Origin: Strongylocentrotus purpuratus
Taxonomy: Eukaryota > Echinodermata > Echinoidea > Camarodonta > Strongylocentrotidae
Assembly (NCBI RefSeq): GCF_000002235.5
Contig: NW_022145609.1
Span: 30,419,301 to 30,483,300 of the forward strand
Reading direction: 5' to 3'
Length of the DNA stretch: 64,000 bases
The stretch's first letter is position 1. Each line of letters opens with the position of its first letter. Positions 24,057 through 34,701 of the stretch are shown here, piece by piece. The position numbers and the translations under genes were made by a program. The notes beneath the pieces were generated by a model. That model saw nothing but the letters and a program-made list of their open reading frames with translations, made no database searches and was not told the DNA's origin.

Positions 24057-24235
24057 CGGGCAGATACTACAGAATTGAACAGCAGAATAGAACCTGTAAT
24101 CTTTGCTGCCAGAAAAATTATAGGAGATGAATTTCATGATCTTTTCGAAAGCCCGTTAATGGAAACTTTAAGACAACAAATTATCAAGCCCTAATCACAG
24201 AATACGATCTACCAAACACAAACATTTAAACATGA

Positions 24236-24266
<31 letters not shown>
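24057..24266 (+). mobile_element. LINE 3' fragment with A tail
   Basis: Across a frameshift it reads YYRIEQQNRTCNLC then IGDEFHDLFESPLMETLRQQ, the C-terminal end typical of many invertebrate LINE ORF2 proteins (GDEFHYLFxCP type). It ends in a run of about 25 A. It lies between gene B's tail exon and exon T3. Confidence 0.65.
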
Positions 24267-24290
24267 GAACAACACGGTTTTCGGATTCGG

Positions 24291-24611
24291 CTATTGTTTT
24301 ACTAAAAGAAAGATGACGCGTTTGGATCTGACGCGGGGATCGCATCCCTCTCCTGTTGTAGGAAGATTTACCTGTGGAACAGGAACGATTGGTTGTTCAT
24401 TCTCTGTGGTAGTCGACACTTCATTTAAGCTGCTAAAACTATGACCTTGGTCACCACCCTCGCTATTCCAACTATCCACCACTTCTGGGCCAGACCTTGG
24501 GCTCTCAACTTCCACTGAGCCGAACGAGGACCATTGGCTGTCTTCTGGGATTACTACCTCTGGGATGGCTGCGGTGGTTGGGATGTAACTTGACAAAAAC
24601 GAGTCAAAATC
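24291..24611 (-). CDS. Gene B exon 3: acidic Ser/Thr tail and stop
   Basis: Phase-0 exon of 106 codons starting DFDSFLSSYIPTTAAIPEVV, then a Ser/Glu-rich part, ending RSKRVIFLLVKQ. Homologous to gene D exon 11. One extra G near the end moves B into another frame, so its C-terminus is basic and hydrophobic instead of acidic. Confidence 0.72.
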   Translation of the reverse strand, partial: DFDSFLSSYIPTTAAIPEVVIPEDSQWSSFGSVEVESPRSGPEVVDSWNSEGGDQGHSFSSLNEVSTTTENEQPIVPVPQVNLPTTGEGCDPRVRSKRVIFLLVKQ

Positions 24612-27600
24612 CTGTTTTGATTGTGAAGCAGGAGAGAAAAGTGAAAAACCGTTTTTGTTTTTTGTTTTGTCCAACGGCGGGAGGGGGGGGGGCGTAGTGA
24701 GAGCCTTTTTTTTCTTTTTTCAACACCCCCCGCCCCTTGAGCAAAACAAAGGTTAAAATTGTGGTTACCATCTTTTTGTTATCTTTTTTTTTGCCAGGGG
24801 TGGGGGCCCGTCTTTTTTATTTTTAAGGTAAAATTGTGGTTACCATCTTTAAAAAAAAAAAAGGTGGGTTGGGGAATGCAAGTCCGCAGGAAACACGATA
24901 CCGAGCTTACTTACAGCCGAAATTGAATTGTGTTAAAGGAATCGTATTTTGAAAGAAACTGACTTGGATTGAGTTGGAATTGTAATTTATTAACAAACTA
25001 ATGACCATAGTTAAACACAAATATCTGATAGCGCAACCCATTTTGGCATATTATGGAATAGAGTGTAATACATTCTTTAGGGACTTCAAGTTTGAGAGAT
25101 TTTTTCCCCTACAAAATGGCTACTAAATATAGCAACCTTTATTACCTATACACACAGCTGGCCCCCTAAAAAATACTTCCTTGTTTAAGAAAATTCTCCT
25201 TTGATGATATAAATGGACTTTGTAGTATCTCATTGCACGCTCATATCATGAAATCGGTTCTAGGACGCCTACCCCCTGGACATCCACCCCCGGATAACCA
25301 TCCCATTCAACTACCCCCTAGGGCAACTACCCCCTTGGGCAACCACCCTCTTGGACGACTACCCCTGGGACAACTACCCCCGGACAACTAACCCTCAGTA
25401 AACTACCCCTAGGACAACTACCCCCTAGGACAACTAACCCCCGGGCAACTACCCCCGGACAACGGGATCTCAGCAAAGTGTATTTATGCGGCCCGTTACC
25501 CGGGGCAACGGGCATCTTTTAAAAACCTATTAACCGGTAGGCGGGCATGGCTGAAATCACGACTCCAATTTCGACCAATCAGATGGCTAGATTTCTAAAG
25601 AGAGGTATATAGGGGATAATCAGTAATGTCAAAATGTGTAATTGCCCCGGCCTCCCCCCCCCCCCACCTACTAATCCCTCTAGAATGGGACGAAAGTCGA
25701 TCTTACCCCAATTTGACGTGGACATGAGGCTGGGACCCGGCACCGGATCGTTTTCGATGATGGCCCAATGCAGTGTCTACCTCTCCTGGCAGGGGCCGGG
25801 TTGTCGCAGGTTCTGATCTGATTTCGAGTACTATATCCACATGTAGAGGAGCAGGGGGTAGAATCTCTCCACGCACTCCAGCCGCCGTGAACTGATGACA
25901 AAACCCGGAAACTAAAGGATCACTGGATTACTTAATTGATTTATTTATTTACTTCTAATCTTTTGTCCGGGTAGCCCATTCACCAACAACCAGGGGCGGC
26001 GATCCCGGGAGGGAGAACAAGAGGACACACACCCCCCTCAATGTTTTTAGAAGGGGATCGTCCCCCCCCCCCCGGAAAATTTGAAAAAGTGCTCCAATAA
26101 AATGTATAGGCTATGGAGGGCCCAAGAGTGCAGCGTTTAGACGAATCAAAAGGCAAAAATCTTCTAGCTCGATAGCTACGCTCCCTCGCAAAATATTCTT
26201 GAATACGAGTAAAATATTGTTTAAGAAATAAAGTGTGAAAAGAGTATATTGCTTGTTTTTATACTATAGTTTTGCAAAGGAATGTAATTTTTTAATACAA
26301 GAAAACTTCAAAAACCTATGAGGGGTAGCAACTTCCGTCACTTTCACCCCTCTCGTTTACTATGCTCCCTCGCACTGGCGTATTAATGGGGGAGGGGGCT
26401 TCGGGGGTAGTTGCCTCCCAAATAAAGTTAAAACGTGGTTTATTTAAAATTCGATACCAGTGATTTAACAAAATGTTGCTTTAATGGCATAGTTTTTGCC
26501 TGAGCTTTCGAGGCTCTGCCCTCTGGACCCTACCTGGTTGCTCATCTGACCGTAATGAAATGCCTAAAACACCTGAGATTTATGGGTCCCCGCCCCTTGA
26601 CCCCCGACGGGGCTTTGCCCCTGTACCCCATGCCAATTTTCGCTCGCTTTGCTCTACACTATCGTAAATGCCCCCCCCCCTCACCACTTTAAAACCGTTC
26701 CGCGGGCCCTGCATGTAACATATAAGAGTGGGGGTGATGCAAATTCTTTTTCTGCCTCCCCCCCCCCCCCCCCCAAAAAAAAAGTTTTTGCTCATTACGC
26801 CACTTTTCTGGTCCCTCGCTTTTCGTCCCCCCGGAAATGAAAAGAAATCGCCGCCCCTGTCAACAAGACAGTGTAAGAGCACTATTTTTTTAATTTAATT
26901 TTTTTTTTTTTTTTTGGGGGGGGGGGGTTTAATTTTGTTAGGATATATTCAACGGCGACTCAGCCAACCGGTGAATAAGCAGGAGAAGAAACACTTTTTT
27001 TTCTCGAGCGATCTTTAAAAAAAAAAAGGAAAAAAAAATTGTTTTGGCCAGGGAGGGGGGGGGGGTCAGGCCCGTCAGGCCCCCTCCCACCCCCCCCCCC
27101 CCCCCGTCGATCCGCGCCTGGTCCACACTGTGGTCAGTGGCAGACAAAATCATAGAGTATGAACATCGGATCACAGTCTCACAGTGTTTTAGGGCTATGT
27201 GAACACACTATGTAAAAACAATCATAATATACCGTGTGTCACATTGTGATAGATTGTGGATATAGAGACAAAATAGAGAGAGCAACGAAAGTCTCTAAGA
27301 AACGTTTATTTGAAATACTTTCACATTGTTCGAAAGACTGTGGTATAGGCTCTTGACTCTCATAAAGGTCCTGGGGTCGATCCTCGTTCTTCGGTGCTTA
27401 CACCCCTTGGATAGACCTATAAGGTGTTTTCCCTACATAATTGTCCCACTCTGCCCAAGTGTGAAAGGGTACCTGGCAATGCTCGGGCCCACATAAAGAA
27501 CAGTGATAAGTGGCTACCATGAGTAAATATTAAAGACGTAATTCCCCTATAATTAATTTGTTACTTTGAATTGTGCAGTATGTCAGTACATGATGACAAT

Positions 27601-27854
27601 TGTGACAAGCTAAATGGAGTCGCATGCACTTACATACATACTAAGCGTTGTAGCATAAGATATTGCTCATTACGCTTTACATCAATAATGGCAAACCGAC
27701 AATAATGAACAGAATTTAGTTAGATTTTTTAAAAATCAGTCAAGAAAGGAGTGTGTCTTTAAATTTGTTTCTTACCAGAAGCGAGACTTGTTGCGCTGAC
27801 AAGGAGAACACCTACAACACTCAAAGAGACTTTAGTCCTCTCCATTTTCACCAT
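24291..27854 (-). CDS. Gene B: small secreted TSP1 protein with acidic Ser/Thr tail (194 aa)
   Basis: Three exons: 27854-27776, 25891-25707 and 24611-24291, with phases 1 and 0 that fit exactly (585 bp, 194 aa). Signal peptide MVKMERTKVSLSVVGVLLVS...SLAS, then one TSP1 domain ([26 protein letters not shown]; six cysteines), then a tail rich in S, E, P and T. A second in-frame ATG three codons on could also start translation. TSP1 and tail exons match gene D exons 10 and 11, so B looks like the D 3' end placed behind a new signal exon and promoter. Two further tail exons with the same phase lie 0.5 and 1.2 kb downstream and could be spliced alternatively. Function is unknown; I infer a secreted matrix or defence factor. 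Confidence 0.75.
25268..25470. repeat. Minisatellite, about 15-bp unit (GGACAACTACCCCC)
   Basis: About a dozen imperfect units between 25268 and 25470, in gene B intron 2. C-rich on the plus strand. Confidence 0.8.
25707..25891 (-). CDS. Gene B exon 2: TSP1 domain
   Basis: Acceptor TCATCAG then TTCACGGCGGCTGG, donor GGG/GTAAGA. Six cysteines in TSP1 spacing. Compared with gene D exon 10 it is shorter in the middle loop (PAPARRGRHC). Confidence 0.85.
25920..27125. repeat. G/C-run hAT-type repeats in gene B intron 1
   Basis: Several nested fragments: CACTGGCGTATTAATGGGG (26375), the GCTCTGCCCTCTGGACCC repeat (about 26500-26640) also found at 56-59 kb, and an end TCGATCCGCGCCTG at 27110-27121. 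Individual boundaries cannot be set. Confidence 0.5.
27336..27545 (+). mobile_element. tRNA-derived SINE (copy in gene B intron 1)
   Basis: A box-A like TGTGGTATAGGCTCTTG and box-B like GGTCCTGGGGTCGATCCTC start a unit ending ...GATAAGTGGCTACCATGAG. It was duplicated with the block; the second copy is at 35526. Confidence 0.6.
27776..27854 (-). CDS. Gene B exon 1: signal peptide
   Basis: A 79-bp coding exon ending phase 1 at GTAAGAAAC. It encodes MVKMERTKVSLSVVGVLLVS followed by ATSLAS. It is almost identical to exon C at 36001-36079 and alike in plan to gene A exon 1. Confidence 0.78.
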
Positions 27855-27882
27855 CGTGTCAGTCTAGCTTGTGAGAAATTAA

Positions 27883-27951
27883 TTTATAAACTGATAAAAC
27901 TATTAAAGCGTCTAACGTCAACCAATGAATGAGCCTCTCATCACCTCTGAT

Positions 27952-27993
<42 letters not shown>
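27883..27993 (-). promoter_or_regulatory. Gene B promoter: GA tract, CCAAT, AT-rich TATA-like box
   Basis: (CT)n on the plus strand at 27953-27993, CCAAT at 27922-27926 and TTTATAA at 27883-27889, all within 140 bp of the ATG at 27854. The same order occurs in front of exon C. The TATA-like box is close to the ATG, so the 5' UTR would be very short or another AT-rich box is used. Confidence 0.45.
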
Positions 27994-27997
<4 letters not shown>

Positions 27998-28788
27998 CGG
28001 CCCACACACACTCTCAATAAACTTCCGTAAAATGTTGACGGAAATAGACGATGGGTCAATGATTTTTTTCCAATCAATACAACTAAAAAAAACCCGCATA
28101 GCCAGCTCATTACCAGTGATGGAACCAGGAAATGACATTTGGGGGGGGGGGGGGGGGGGTGGTGAGAAGCGCATGCCCCTAGTCAAAATACAATCCCTCC
28201 CCCATCCAACCTGATGACACATATCAGATTTTATTGTTGTTTAATAGAGATTTTCACACCTTATTTCAGTCTTGAAGATATCAATAGCCTTTTTCCTTAC
28301 AGAGATTATGTCAGAGATTTTGGGGAACCACTCGTGTGCCCCTTCCTCGTTCAAAATGAAATATCGGATGCAAAATAAAAGTTCAAGAGGGGTTGTTGTG
28401 AAACGTGAAGTTATTATCCTCTTTCAAATTTATATTTTGAAGCTATTGGCTGTTATGAATCGCTACATAACCATATAAGGAGACTTTTCTGTAATTTTGT
28501 TCTTGTTACTCCAAGGTCTCATACCCCCCTCCCCCTTACATACAAACACACACACGCGCGCGAAAATATGATTACATAAATAGCATTTATAGTTAAAAAA
28601 AAATAAAACATAACTGCCGTTGTTATATGCTTATAGCATAGACAGGGGGGTGGGGTCATCCCCTCGGGCACCATGACCCCCTAGCCACGTCGCTGGTCAC
28701 ACAGCAAGACATTTTCAGTTTTGACTTCCTCATGCCATAATTTATTTAAAATTCCCCTGCCAGAAAAATCAAACTTAAAACTGACAAT

Positions 28789-28948
28789 TGTTATATATGG
28801 TTTAGAGTGGCAGTGCGCCCTCTTGTGTTATGTACTGACTTGACAACCAGAATGAAGATTACTAGAATAAAGCACTAACCAGTTGAAGTTGTAAACTTTA
28901 AACAGACTTTATTGCCTATTATGTAGAGTCAAACAAAAGCTTAAAACA
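28789..28948 (+). repeat. 5' LTR
   Basis: 160 bp, starts TGTTATATATGG and ends AAGCTTAAAACA. Confidence 0.92.
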
Positions 28949-29431
28949 TGGTGTCAGAAGTGTAGTGACCATGGACTCATTCCTGAAATCGGCGTACAGC
29001 CAGGAAGAATAATTTACAGGGTCGAACTGTTCACGTTCCGAGCAAGTTTGCAGCAACCGAGTACACGCGAAGTCGTCGTACAGTGGACAGATTAGCGAAT
29101 GGTTCGTAGCATAGCATCCATAAACGCGACGTCGTTGAGCAGCGGTGAATATGACTTATGAACATTGTCGCAATAGACTTGACTCGTCAGTCGATGTAAT
29201 GTGAACTATCAATAATAATTACGATGTTTAGTTATTTTGGTTGTTTTACGTGTGCATTGTTTGGAATGAAATGGTGTGGATTTATGGAAAGAGTGCATTA
29301 ATATCAGAATTAATACTCGATAAGTCCAATCAGTCTGGTTCATTCAGTGGGTTTAGCAGTATAGTTTACTCCGTATTAGAATTTGCTGATTTGTTACTGT
29401 AAGTGTAATTGTATAGGCGGTAGAGATAACC

Positions 29432-32400
29432 ATGTCTAACACTGAGGCAGTACAAGATCCTCCCCAGAGGGGAAGTGAAGAGTCAGAAGGAGTAAATGAA
29501 ACTGGGACTAACCAGGGTCAGGACTTGAGTGATAACAATACTGATAATGATAGTGTTAGGACCAGAAATAGGCCGGGCAGTACAAGTAGAACAAATGTGC
29601 CACTCCCAAGACCTCTTTCGGTAAAAGGGGATATGAAGAAAAACTGGGGTATTTTCACCCAGATGTGGGACAGTTATGAGGTCATAACTGGGTTAGAACA
29701 CGAAAGTAATAAAATTCGTGTGGCACATTTCATAACGGCACTAGGAACTGATGCATTGGAGATTCAACAAGGCCTCCCTTTCAGAAATGAGGAGGAAAGA
29801 AAGAGTTATAAATGCATAAGAAAACTCTGGTCTGAATATTGTGTCGGGCAAACAAACATTACTTTTGAAAGATATCAGTTCAATAAGTGTGTTCAGAATA
29901 CTGATGAGTCAGTTGAGAATTATTATGTGAGGTTAAGGTCTCTTGCAAGTACTTGTGAGTTTGGTACTCTAACTGATGACCTCATCAGAGATCGAATCGT
30001 TCTAGGGATTAGAGACGATAATACAAGAAAACGTCTTTTGCAAGAGCCAAATCTTACTCTGTCTAGTTGTTTGGATATCTGCAGAGCTATGGAGTCGTCC
30101 AAAGCTCAGAGCAAAGCCATGCAGGAACCAGTATCTGCCTATGCAGTGTCCCATAAACCAAAGGTTTGGAAGCATAGTGGGGGTAAGGGCAAGAAGCTAG
30201 CTCCTAAATTGATTAATTGTGGTTTCTGTGGTAAGCAGCATGAAAAAGACAAATCAAAATGCCCAGCTTATGGCCAAAAGTGTAAGCTGTGCAAAAGAGA
30301 AAATCATTTCGCTGTGAAATGTAGACAGAATAAGAACAAGGCTCACAGAGTAGAGACAATTGAAGAGGATGAAGATTCTGAACAAGAGTGTGTATATGTT
30401 TCTCTGATAGGCACAGATGAAGCATTTCAGGTATCTGCTGATAGTAAGAGTCCAAATTATCAGAAAAAGATCATTGCAAAGTTTAGAATCAATGACGAAG
30501 ACGAGATTGGTATGCAGGTTGATTGTGGAGCGACATGTAATGTTATCCATCTAGAAGATGTTCCATCTGGGACAGAGTTAACTAGTACAAATCAGGTTCT
30601 GATTGTGTATGGTCAAGGAACAGTACCAGTTGCAGGGAAATGCAAGTTGCATCTTAGGAATGTAAAGAATAACAAGAGGTACTTAGTTCCATTTGTTGTT
30701 GTGAAGGGCGAAGTCACAAGACCACTGTTGGGAGCTAGTACAGGCCAGCAGATGAAGTTGATCAAAGTACAGTATGAAAACATTGAAGTTGTTCATGCAG
30801 TAGCTAATGATGATATTCTGATCCCATACAAGGATGTATTTAAAGGGTTGGGTAACATGCCAGGAGTAGTTCATTTGACCTTAGAGGCTGAGGCAAAGCC
30901 AGTAGTGATGCCCCCTAGAAGGGTTCCTCTTTCAATTAAAGAAGATTTGAAAGAAGAGTTGTGTAGGCTTGAAAAGCTGCAGGTGATTGAGAAGGTAGAA
31001 GATCCTAGTGATTGGGTATCTAGTCTTGTAGTAGCTAGGAAACCAAGTGGTAAATTGAGAGTATGCATCGATCCACAACATCTTAATAGGTCGTTGAAGC
31101 GTGAGCATTACCCATTGTCAACGATTGATGATGTCCTACCACAGTTAGCGAATGTGAAAGTTTTCAGCAAGGCCGACTTAAAGGAAGGTTTTCTACAGTG
31201 TAAGTTGGACGCAGAATCATCCAAGCTTACAACATTTCAGACACCTTGGGGTAGATATAGGTTTCTTCGCTTACCCTTTGGTCTATCACCTTCGCCTGAG
31301 CTCTTTCAGAAGCGCCTAGATCAGTGCCTTGAAGGCCTACCAGGAGTATTCGTCATAGCAGATGACATTCTCATAACTGGACAGGGTGAGACACATGCAG
31401 AGGCCTGCATAGACCATGATCGTAACATGACTAGTTTCCTTCGCCGATGTCGCGAGCGAGACATCAAGCTGAATTCTAGCAAGCTTGAGTACAAATGTAA
31501 GGAGGTGCAGTTCATTGGTCACCGACTGACCAAGGAAGGTGTTCGGCCCGATCCTAGCAAAGTCGCAGCTCTCGTTGACATGCCACAGCCAGTAGATATA
31601 CCTGGAATCCAGCGATTTGTGGGAATGGTTCAATACTTAGCAAAGTTCTTGCCATCATTGTCGGGGCTCAGTGAACCGTTACGTAGGTTGACCCACAAGG
31701 ACACTCCCTGGAACTGGGGAGAAGAACAGTCTAGAGCGTTCATCGCGATCAAAGGACTTGTTACAGAAGCACCGGTTCTCCGATACTTTGATCAGCAGTT
31801 GCCGGTAGAGGGTCAAGGTGATGCCTCACAAAAGGGCCTGGGTTTCGTGTTGACTCAGAATGACCAACCGGTGACATACTCAAGTAGAGCGTTGACTGAG
31901 GCCGAAACTAGATATTCTCAGATCGAGAAGGAACTTCTTGCGCAAGTTTTCGGACTTGAACGAAACCATCAGTACGTGTACGGTAGAAAGGTGATCCTTT
32001 GGACAGACCACAAACCGCTAGTGACAATAACGCGTAAACCGTTGGCTTCTACACCAAAGAGACTGCAAAGATTACTATTGCGAATGCAACAGTACAATGT
32101 AGAGATCTTCTACAAGCCGGGTAGAGAGATGTACCTAGCAGACACCCTGTCGCGAGCATACTTACCGAACTCCGAGCAATCGCCGATAGAGAAAGAAGTT
32201 GAAAGCATTCACATGCTTGAGGACATAGCGGTGTCGCAGAAGACGTTAGCGCTCATCAGGATTGAAACGCAACAGGATGAAAGCCTACAAGCGGTAAAGG
32301 GACTGATCCTTGAGGGGTGGCCCGAAGACAAGTCTCGTCTGCCACCTGGGACTTCTCCATACTTTGACATCCGTGATGAACTAACGTATGATGAGGGTAT

Positions 32401-33631
32401 AATCTTCCGCGGACAGCGTTGTGTAATTCCTGTCAAAGTGAGACCTCGTGTGAAACAGCGACTTCATAGCGCACACACAGGAATACAGGCCACACTCGCA
32501 AGGGCCAGAGAATGTGTATTTTGGCCAGGGATGACAAGCGATCTTACAGACTATCTCTCACACTGTGAAGTCTGTGCAACCTTTGCTCCGAAGCAAAGAA
32601 GTGAACCTCTGATCAATCATGACTTGCCGAAACGTCCGTGGCAGAAACTCGGTATAGACTTATTCGAGTTGAACAACAAGAACTATGTTTGTGTTGTGGA
32701 CTATTTTTCAGACTACTTCGAAGTTCTTCCTCTGCCACACAAGAAAGATACCAGAGCAGTCGTCAGGCGACTAAAGAGCATTTTCGCATGTCACGGTATC
32801 CCAGAAACCATTATGTCGGACAATGGTCCCCCATTTAACTCTCAAGATTTCGCGACCTTCATGCAGGAGTATGAGATTGAGCACATCACGAGTTCCCCAT
32901 ATTATCCCAAGAGCAATGGGAAAGCGGAGAGTGCCGTCAAGATTGCGAAGGGTCTCTTACGTAAGACAACTGAAGCTCAAGAAGATTTTCAGCTAGCTCT
33001 TCTAAATTGGCGTAACACACCCACAGCAGGACTTGATAGCTCGCCAGCTCAACGCCTGTATGGTCGTCGCACTCGCACTCTTGTACCAACCGCGTCCAAG
33101 CTTCTGATTCCACGCACACAAAATAGAGTTGTCGCAAAGAAAGCGGAAAAGCAGAAGAAGCAAAAGCAGTACTACGATAAGAGCACGAAAGAGCTACCAC
33201 CATTGAAACGCGGAGATATTGTTCGTGTTCAGCCGCAGTCTAACGCACAGAGTAAGCGATGGCACAAAGCGAGAGTAGAGAAACAAGTTGATTCCAGATC
33301 ATATCTAGTCAGGTCAGAGAATGGCAATATAGTTCGACGAAACAGGAAGCACTTGCGCACATGTAGTAGCACATTCAGTGACCAGTCAGATATATTCTCC
33401 ACGCCTACTAGTGTAACTCGCGAACAACCAGAGCCATCAACATCCGAAGCGAAGCGTAGCGACACAAATTCACCAGATCACGTAGCGAAGTCTCCTCGTC
33501 GCGAAGCAAATAATGATATTCGCGAACCCCAGCTCGCTGAAGAGACTCAAGAACCACCAAGACCAGCTCGCCGTAGTACCAGAGCTCGCCATCCACCAGC
33601 TTATATGAAAGATTTTGTTGTTTATCATTAA
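29432..33631 (+). CDS. Gag-Pol polyprotein of the Ty3/Gypsy element (1399 aa)
   Basis: One reading frame. Gag region to about residue 300 with two zinc-knuckle-like Cys/His motifs (about 262-300; CKLCKRENHFAVKC). Aspartic protease around 363 (DCGATCN). Reverse transcriptase about 490-700 with FSKADLKEGF and IADDILI near 640. RNase H from about 797 (DASQKGLGF, WTDHKPL). Integrase with an HHCC zinc finger at about 1012-1049 and a catalytic core with GIDLFEL, SDNGPPF and the following Glu. A basic, Ser/Pro-rich end follows. Domain order RT-RNaseH-IN places it in Ty3/Gypsy. No envelope gene is seen. Confidence 0.93.
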   Translation: MSNTEAVQDPPQRGSEESEGVNETGTNQGQDLSDNNTDNDSVRTRNRPGSTSRTNVPLPRPLSVKGDMKKNWGIFTQMWDSYEVITGLEHESNKIRVAHFITALGTDALEIQQGLPFRNEEERKSYKCIRKLWSEYCVGQTNITFERYQFNKCVQNTDESVENYYVRLRSLASTCEFGTLTDDLIRDRIVLGIRDDNTRKRLLQEPNLTLSSCLDICRAMESSKAQSKAMQEPVSAYAVSHKPKVWKHSGGKGKKLAPKLINCGFCGKQHEKDKSKCPAYGQKCKLCKRENHFAVKCRQNKNKAHRVETIEEDEDSEQECVYVSLIGTDEAFQVSADSKSPNYQKKIIAKFRINDEDEIGMQVDCGATCNVIHLEDVPSGTELTSTNQVLIVYGQGTVPVAGKCKLHLRNVKNNKRYLVPFVVVKGEVTRPLLGASTGQQMKLIKVQYENIEVVHAVANDDILIPYKDVFKGLGNMPGVVHLTLEAEAKPVVMPPRRVPLSIKEDLKEELCRLEKLQVIEKVEDPSDWVSSLVVARKPSGKLRVCIDPQHLNRSLKREHYPLSTIDDVLPQLANVKVFSKADLKEGFLQCKLDAESSKLTTFQTPWGRYRFLRLPFGLSPSPELFQKRLDQCLEGLPGVFVIADDILITGQGETHAEACIDHDRNMTSFLRRCRERDIKLNSSKLEYKCKEVQFIGHRLTKEGVRPDPSKVAALVDMPQPVDIPGIQRFVGMVQYLAKFLPSLSGLSEPLRRLTHKDTPWNWGEEQSRAFIAIKGLVTEAPVLRYFDQQLPVEGQGDASQKGLGFVLTQNDQPVTYSSRALTEAETRYSQIEKELLAQVFGLERNHQYVYGRKVILWTDHKPLVTITRKPLASTPKRLQRLLLRMQQYNVEIFYKPGREMYLADTLSRAYLPNSEQSPIEKEVESIHMLEDIAVSQKTLALIRIETQQDESLQAVKGLILEGWPEDKSRLPPGTSPYFDIRDELTYDEGIIFRGQRCVIPVKVRPRVKQRLHSAHTGIQATLARARECVFWPGMTSDLTDYLSHCEVCATFAPKQRSEPLINHDLPKRPWQKLGIDLFELNNKNYVCVVDYFSDYFEVLPLPHKKDTRAVVRRLKSIFACHGIPETIMSDNGPPFNSQDFATFMQEYEIEHITSSPYYPKSNGKAESAVKIAKGLLRKTTEAQEDFQLALLNWRNTPTAGLDSSPAQRLYGRRTRTLVPTASKLLIPRTQNRVVAKKAEKQKKQKQYYDKSTKELPPLKRGDIVRVQPQSNAQSKRWHKARVEKQVDSRSYLVRSENGNIVRRNRKHLRTCSSTFSDQSDIFSTPTSVTREQPEPSTSEAKRSDTNSPDHVAKSPRREANNDIREPQLAEETQEPPRPARRSTRARHPPAYMKDFVVYH

Positions 33632-34111
33632 ATAAACATTATGTGTAACTACTTTATATAGATGTAGACAGACAACTATATATTTGTTTCATTAAGAGAA
33701 AGTTAATTGTTTATACAGGAAAGTCACCTGTTAATTAACAAGAAAGAAAGTAAGTATGTTGTTTATATTGATTGGTTGATGTTGTTTAGACAAATCAAAA
33801 CAAAAGTATTTGATTTTGGATCTATTTGAAATTTGATGAAGATGATACATAATCTAAGCCAGTGTTCCAAAGGACTAATCGAGAGAAAACAGAATTTAAG
33901 CTCATATGTATTGTCTCAAAAGAACAACAAAACCACTCAAGTGTAATTATGCATCCATGCTGAAGTTGATTTATTATGATACTATTTCTATAAACACAGA
34001 TATTTCCAGAGGATTTATAATTAGATTTATGTGTACTGACATGGGCATTCATACATGCATTTCAGGCCGACAAACTAATATACAGGTATTAACTTCTTAA
34101 AGAAGGAAGGA

Positions 34112-34271
34112 TGTTATATATGGTTTAGAGTGGCAGTGCGCCCTCTTGTGTTATGTACTGACTTGACTACCAGAATGAAGATTACTAGAATAAAGCACTA
34201 ACCAGTTGAAGTTGTAAACTTTAAACAGACTTTATTGCCTATTATGTAGAGTCAAACAAAAGCTTAAAACA
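34112..34271 (+). repeat. 3' LTR
   Basis: 160 bp, preceded by the purine tract AAAGAAGGAAGGA. Essentially identical to the 5' LTR. Confidence 0.92.
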
Positions 34272-34701
34272 ACAATATCCTTGAGAAAGGTTTCTGAGAT
34301 CGAACCTGGCATCTCTAAAATAAAATTTCAAGGGGGAAATCCCCAAGTAGAAAATTCATTTGAAAATACAGGAAACAGTTAGTCTTCTGCTGAGAGCCAG
34401 ACGGGCGTCTATATAGCCCTTAATACTCTGACTGGCATTCAATGAGATTCTGGCTCACGTATATGTCGCGGTAAATCTCCTCGGTTTATATATATAGATA
34501 CTGCGGTGAACATAATAATATTATAGCCTTTGGGTCCCCTTTCGGTGCTACACTTATATTGTCAAGTCTGACACAGCTATAGAGCAAACAGTGATCTGAG
34601 AGCAGCATGGCAGTGGGATTACATTATAGTTTAATGAAAGTTCATATACTCGTTCATAGGATCATACAGACTCGCGAGAAATCAACTCATGTGAGGACCA
34701 G

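Larger units (their letters stand above)
27155..28788. repeat. Duplicated first-exon block, copy 1
   Basis: Contains the SINE, gene B exon 1, promoter, CT tract and spacer. It matches 35331-37060 and continues at 34277-34690 beyond the LTR element, which split it. Confidence 0.85.
28789..34271 (+). mobile_element. Ty3/Gypsy LTR retrotransposon, looks whole and young
   Basis: Two 160-bp LTRs (28789-28948 and 34112-34271) that appear to differ at about one base, flanked by the 5-bp duplication ACAAT (28784-28788, 34272-34276). A primer-binding site TGGTGTCAGAAGTG follows the left LTR and a purine tract precedes the right one. A single long gag-pol frame lies between. The duplicated block at about 37055 shows the empty site. 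Short LTRs and one continuous frame fit Mag/SURL-like metavirids, but the clade is not proven. Near-identical LTRs suggest a recent insertion. It lies between gene B and exon C, in the opposite orientation. Confidence 0.93.

Noticed and set aside
28789-34271. An envelope gene or a full retrovirus
   Set aside because: After the integrase only a basic tail precedes the right LTR; no env-like frame is visible.
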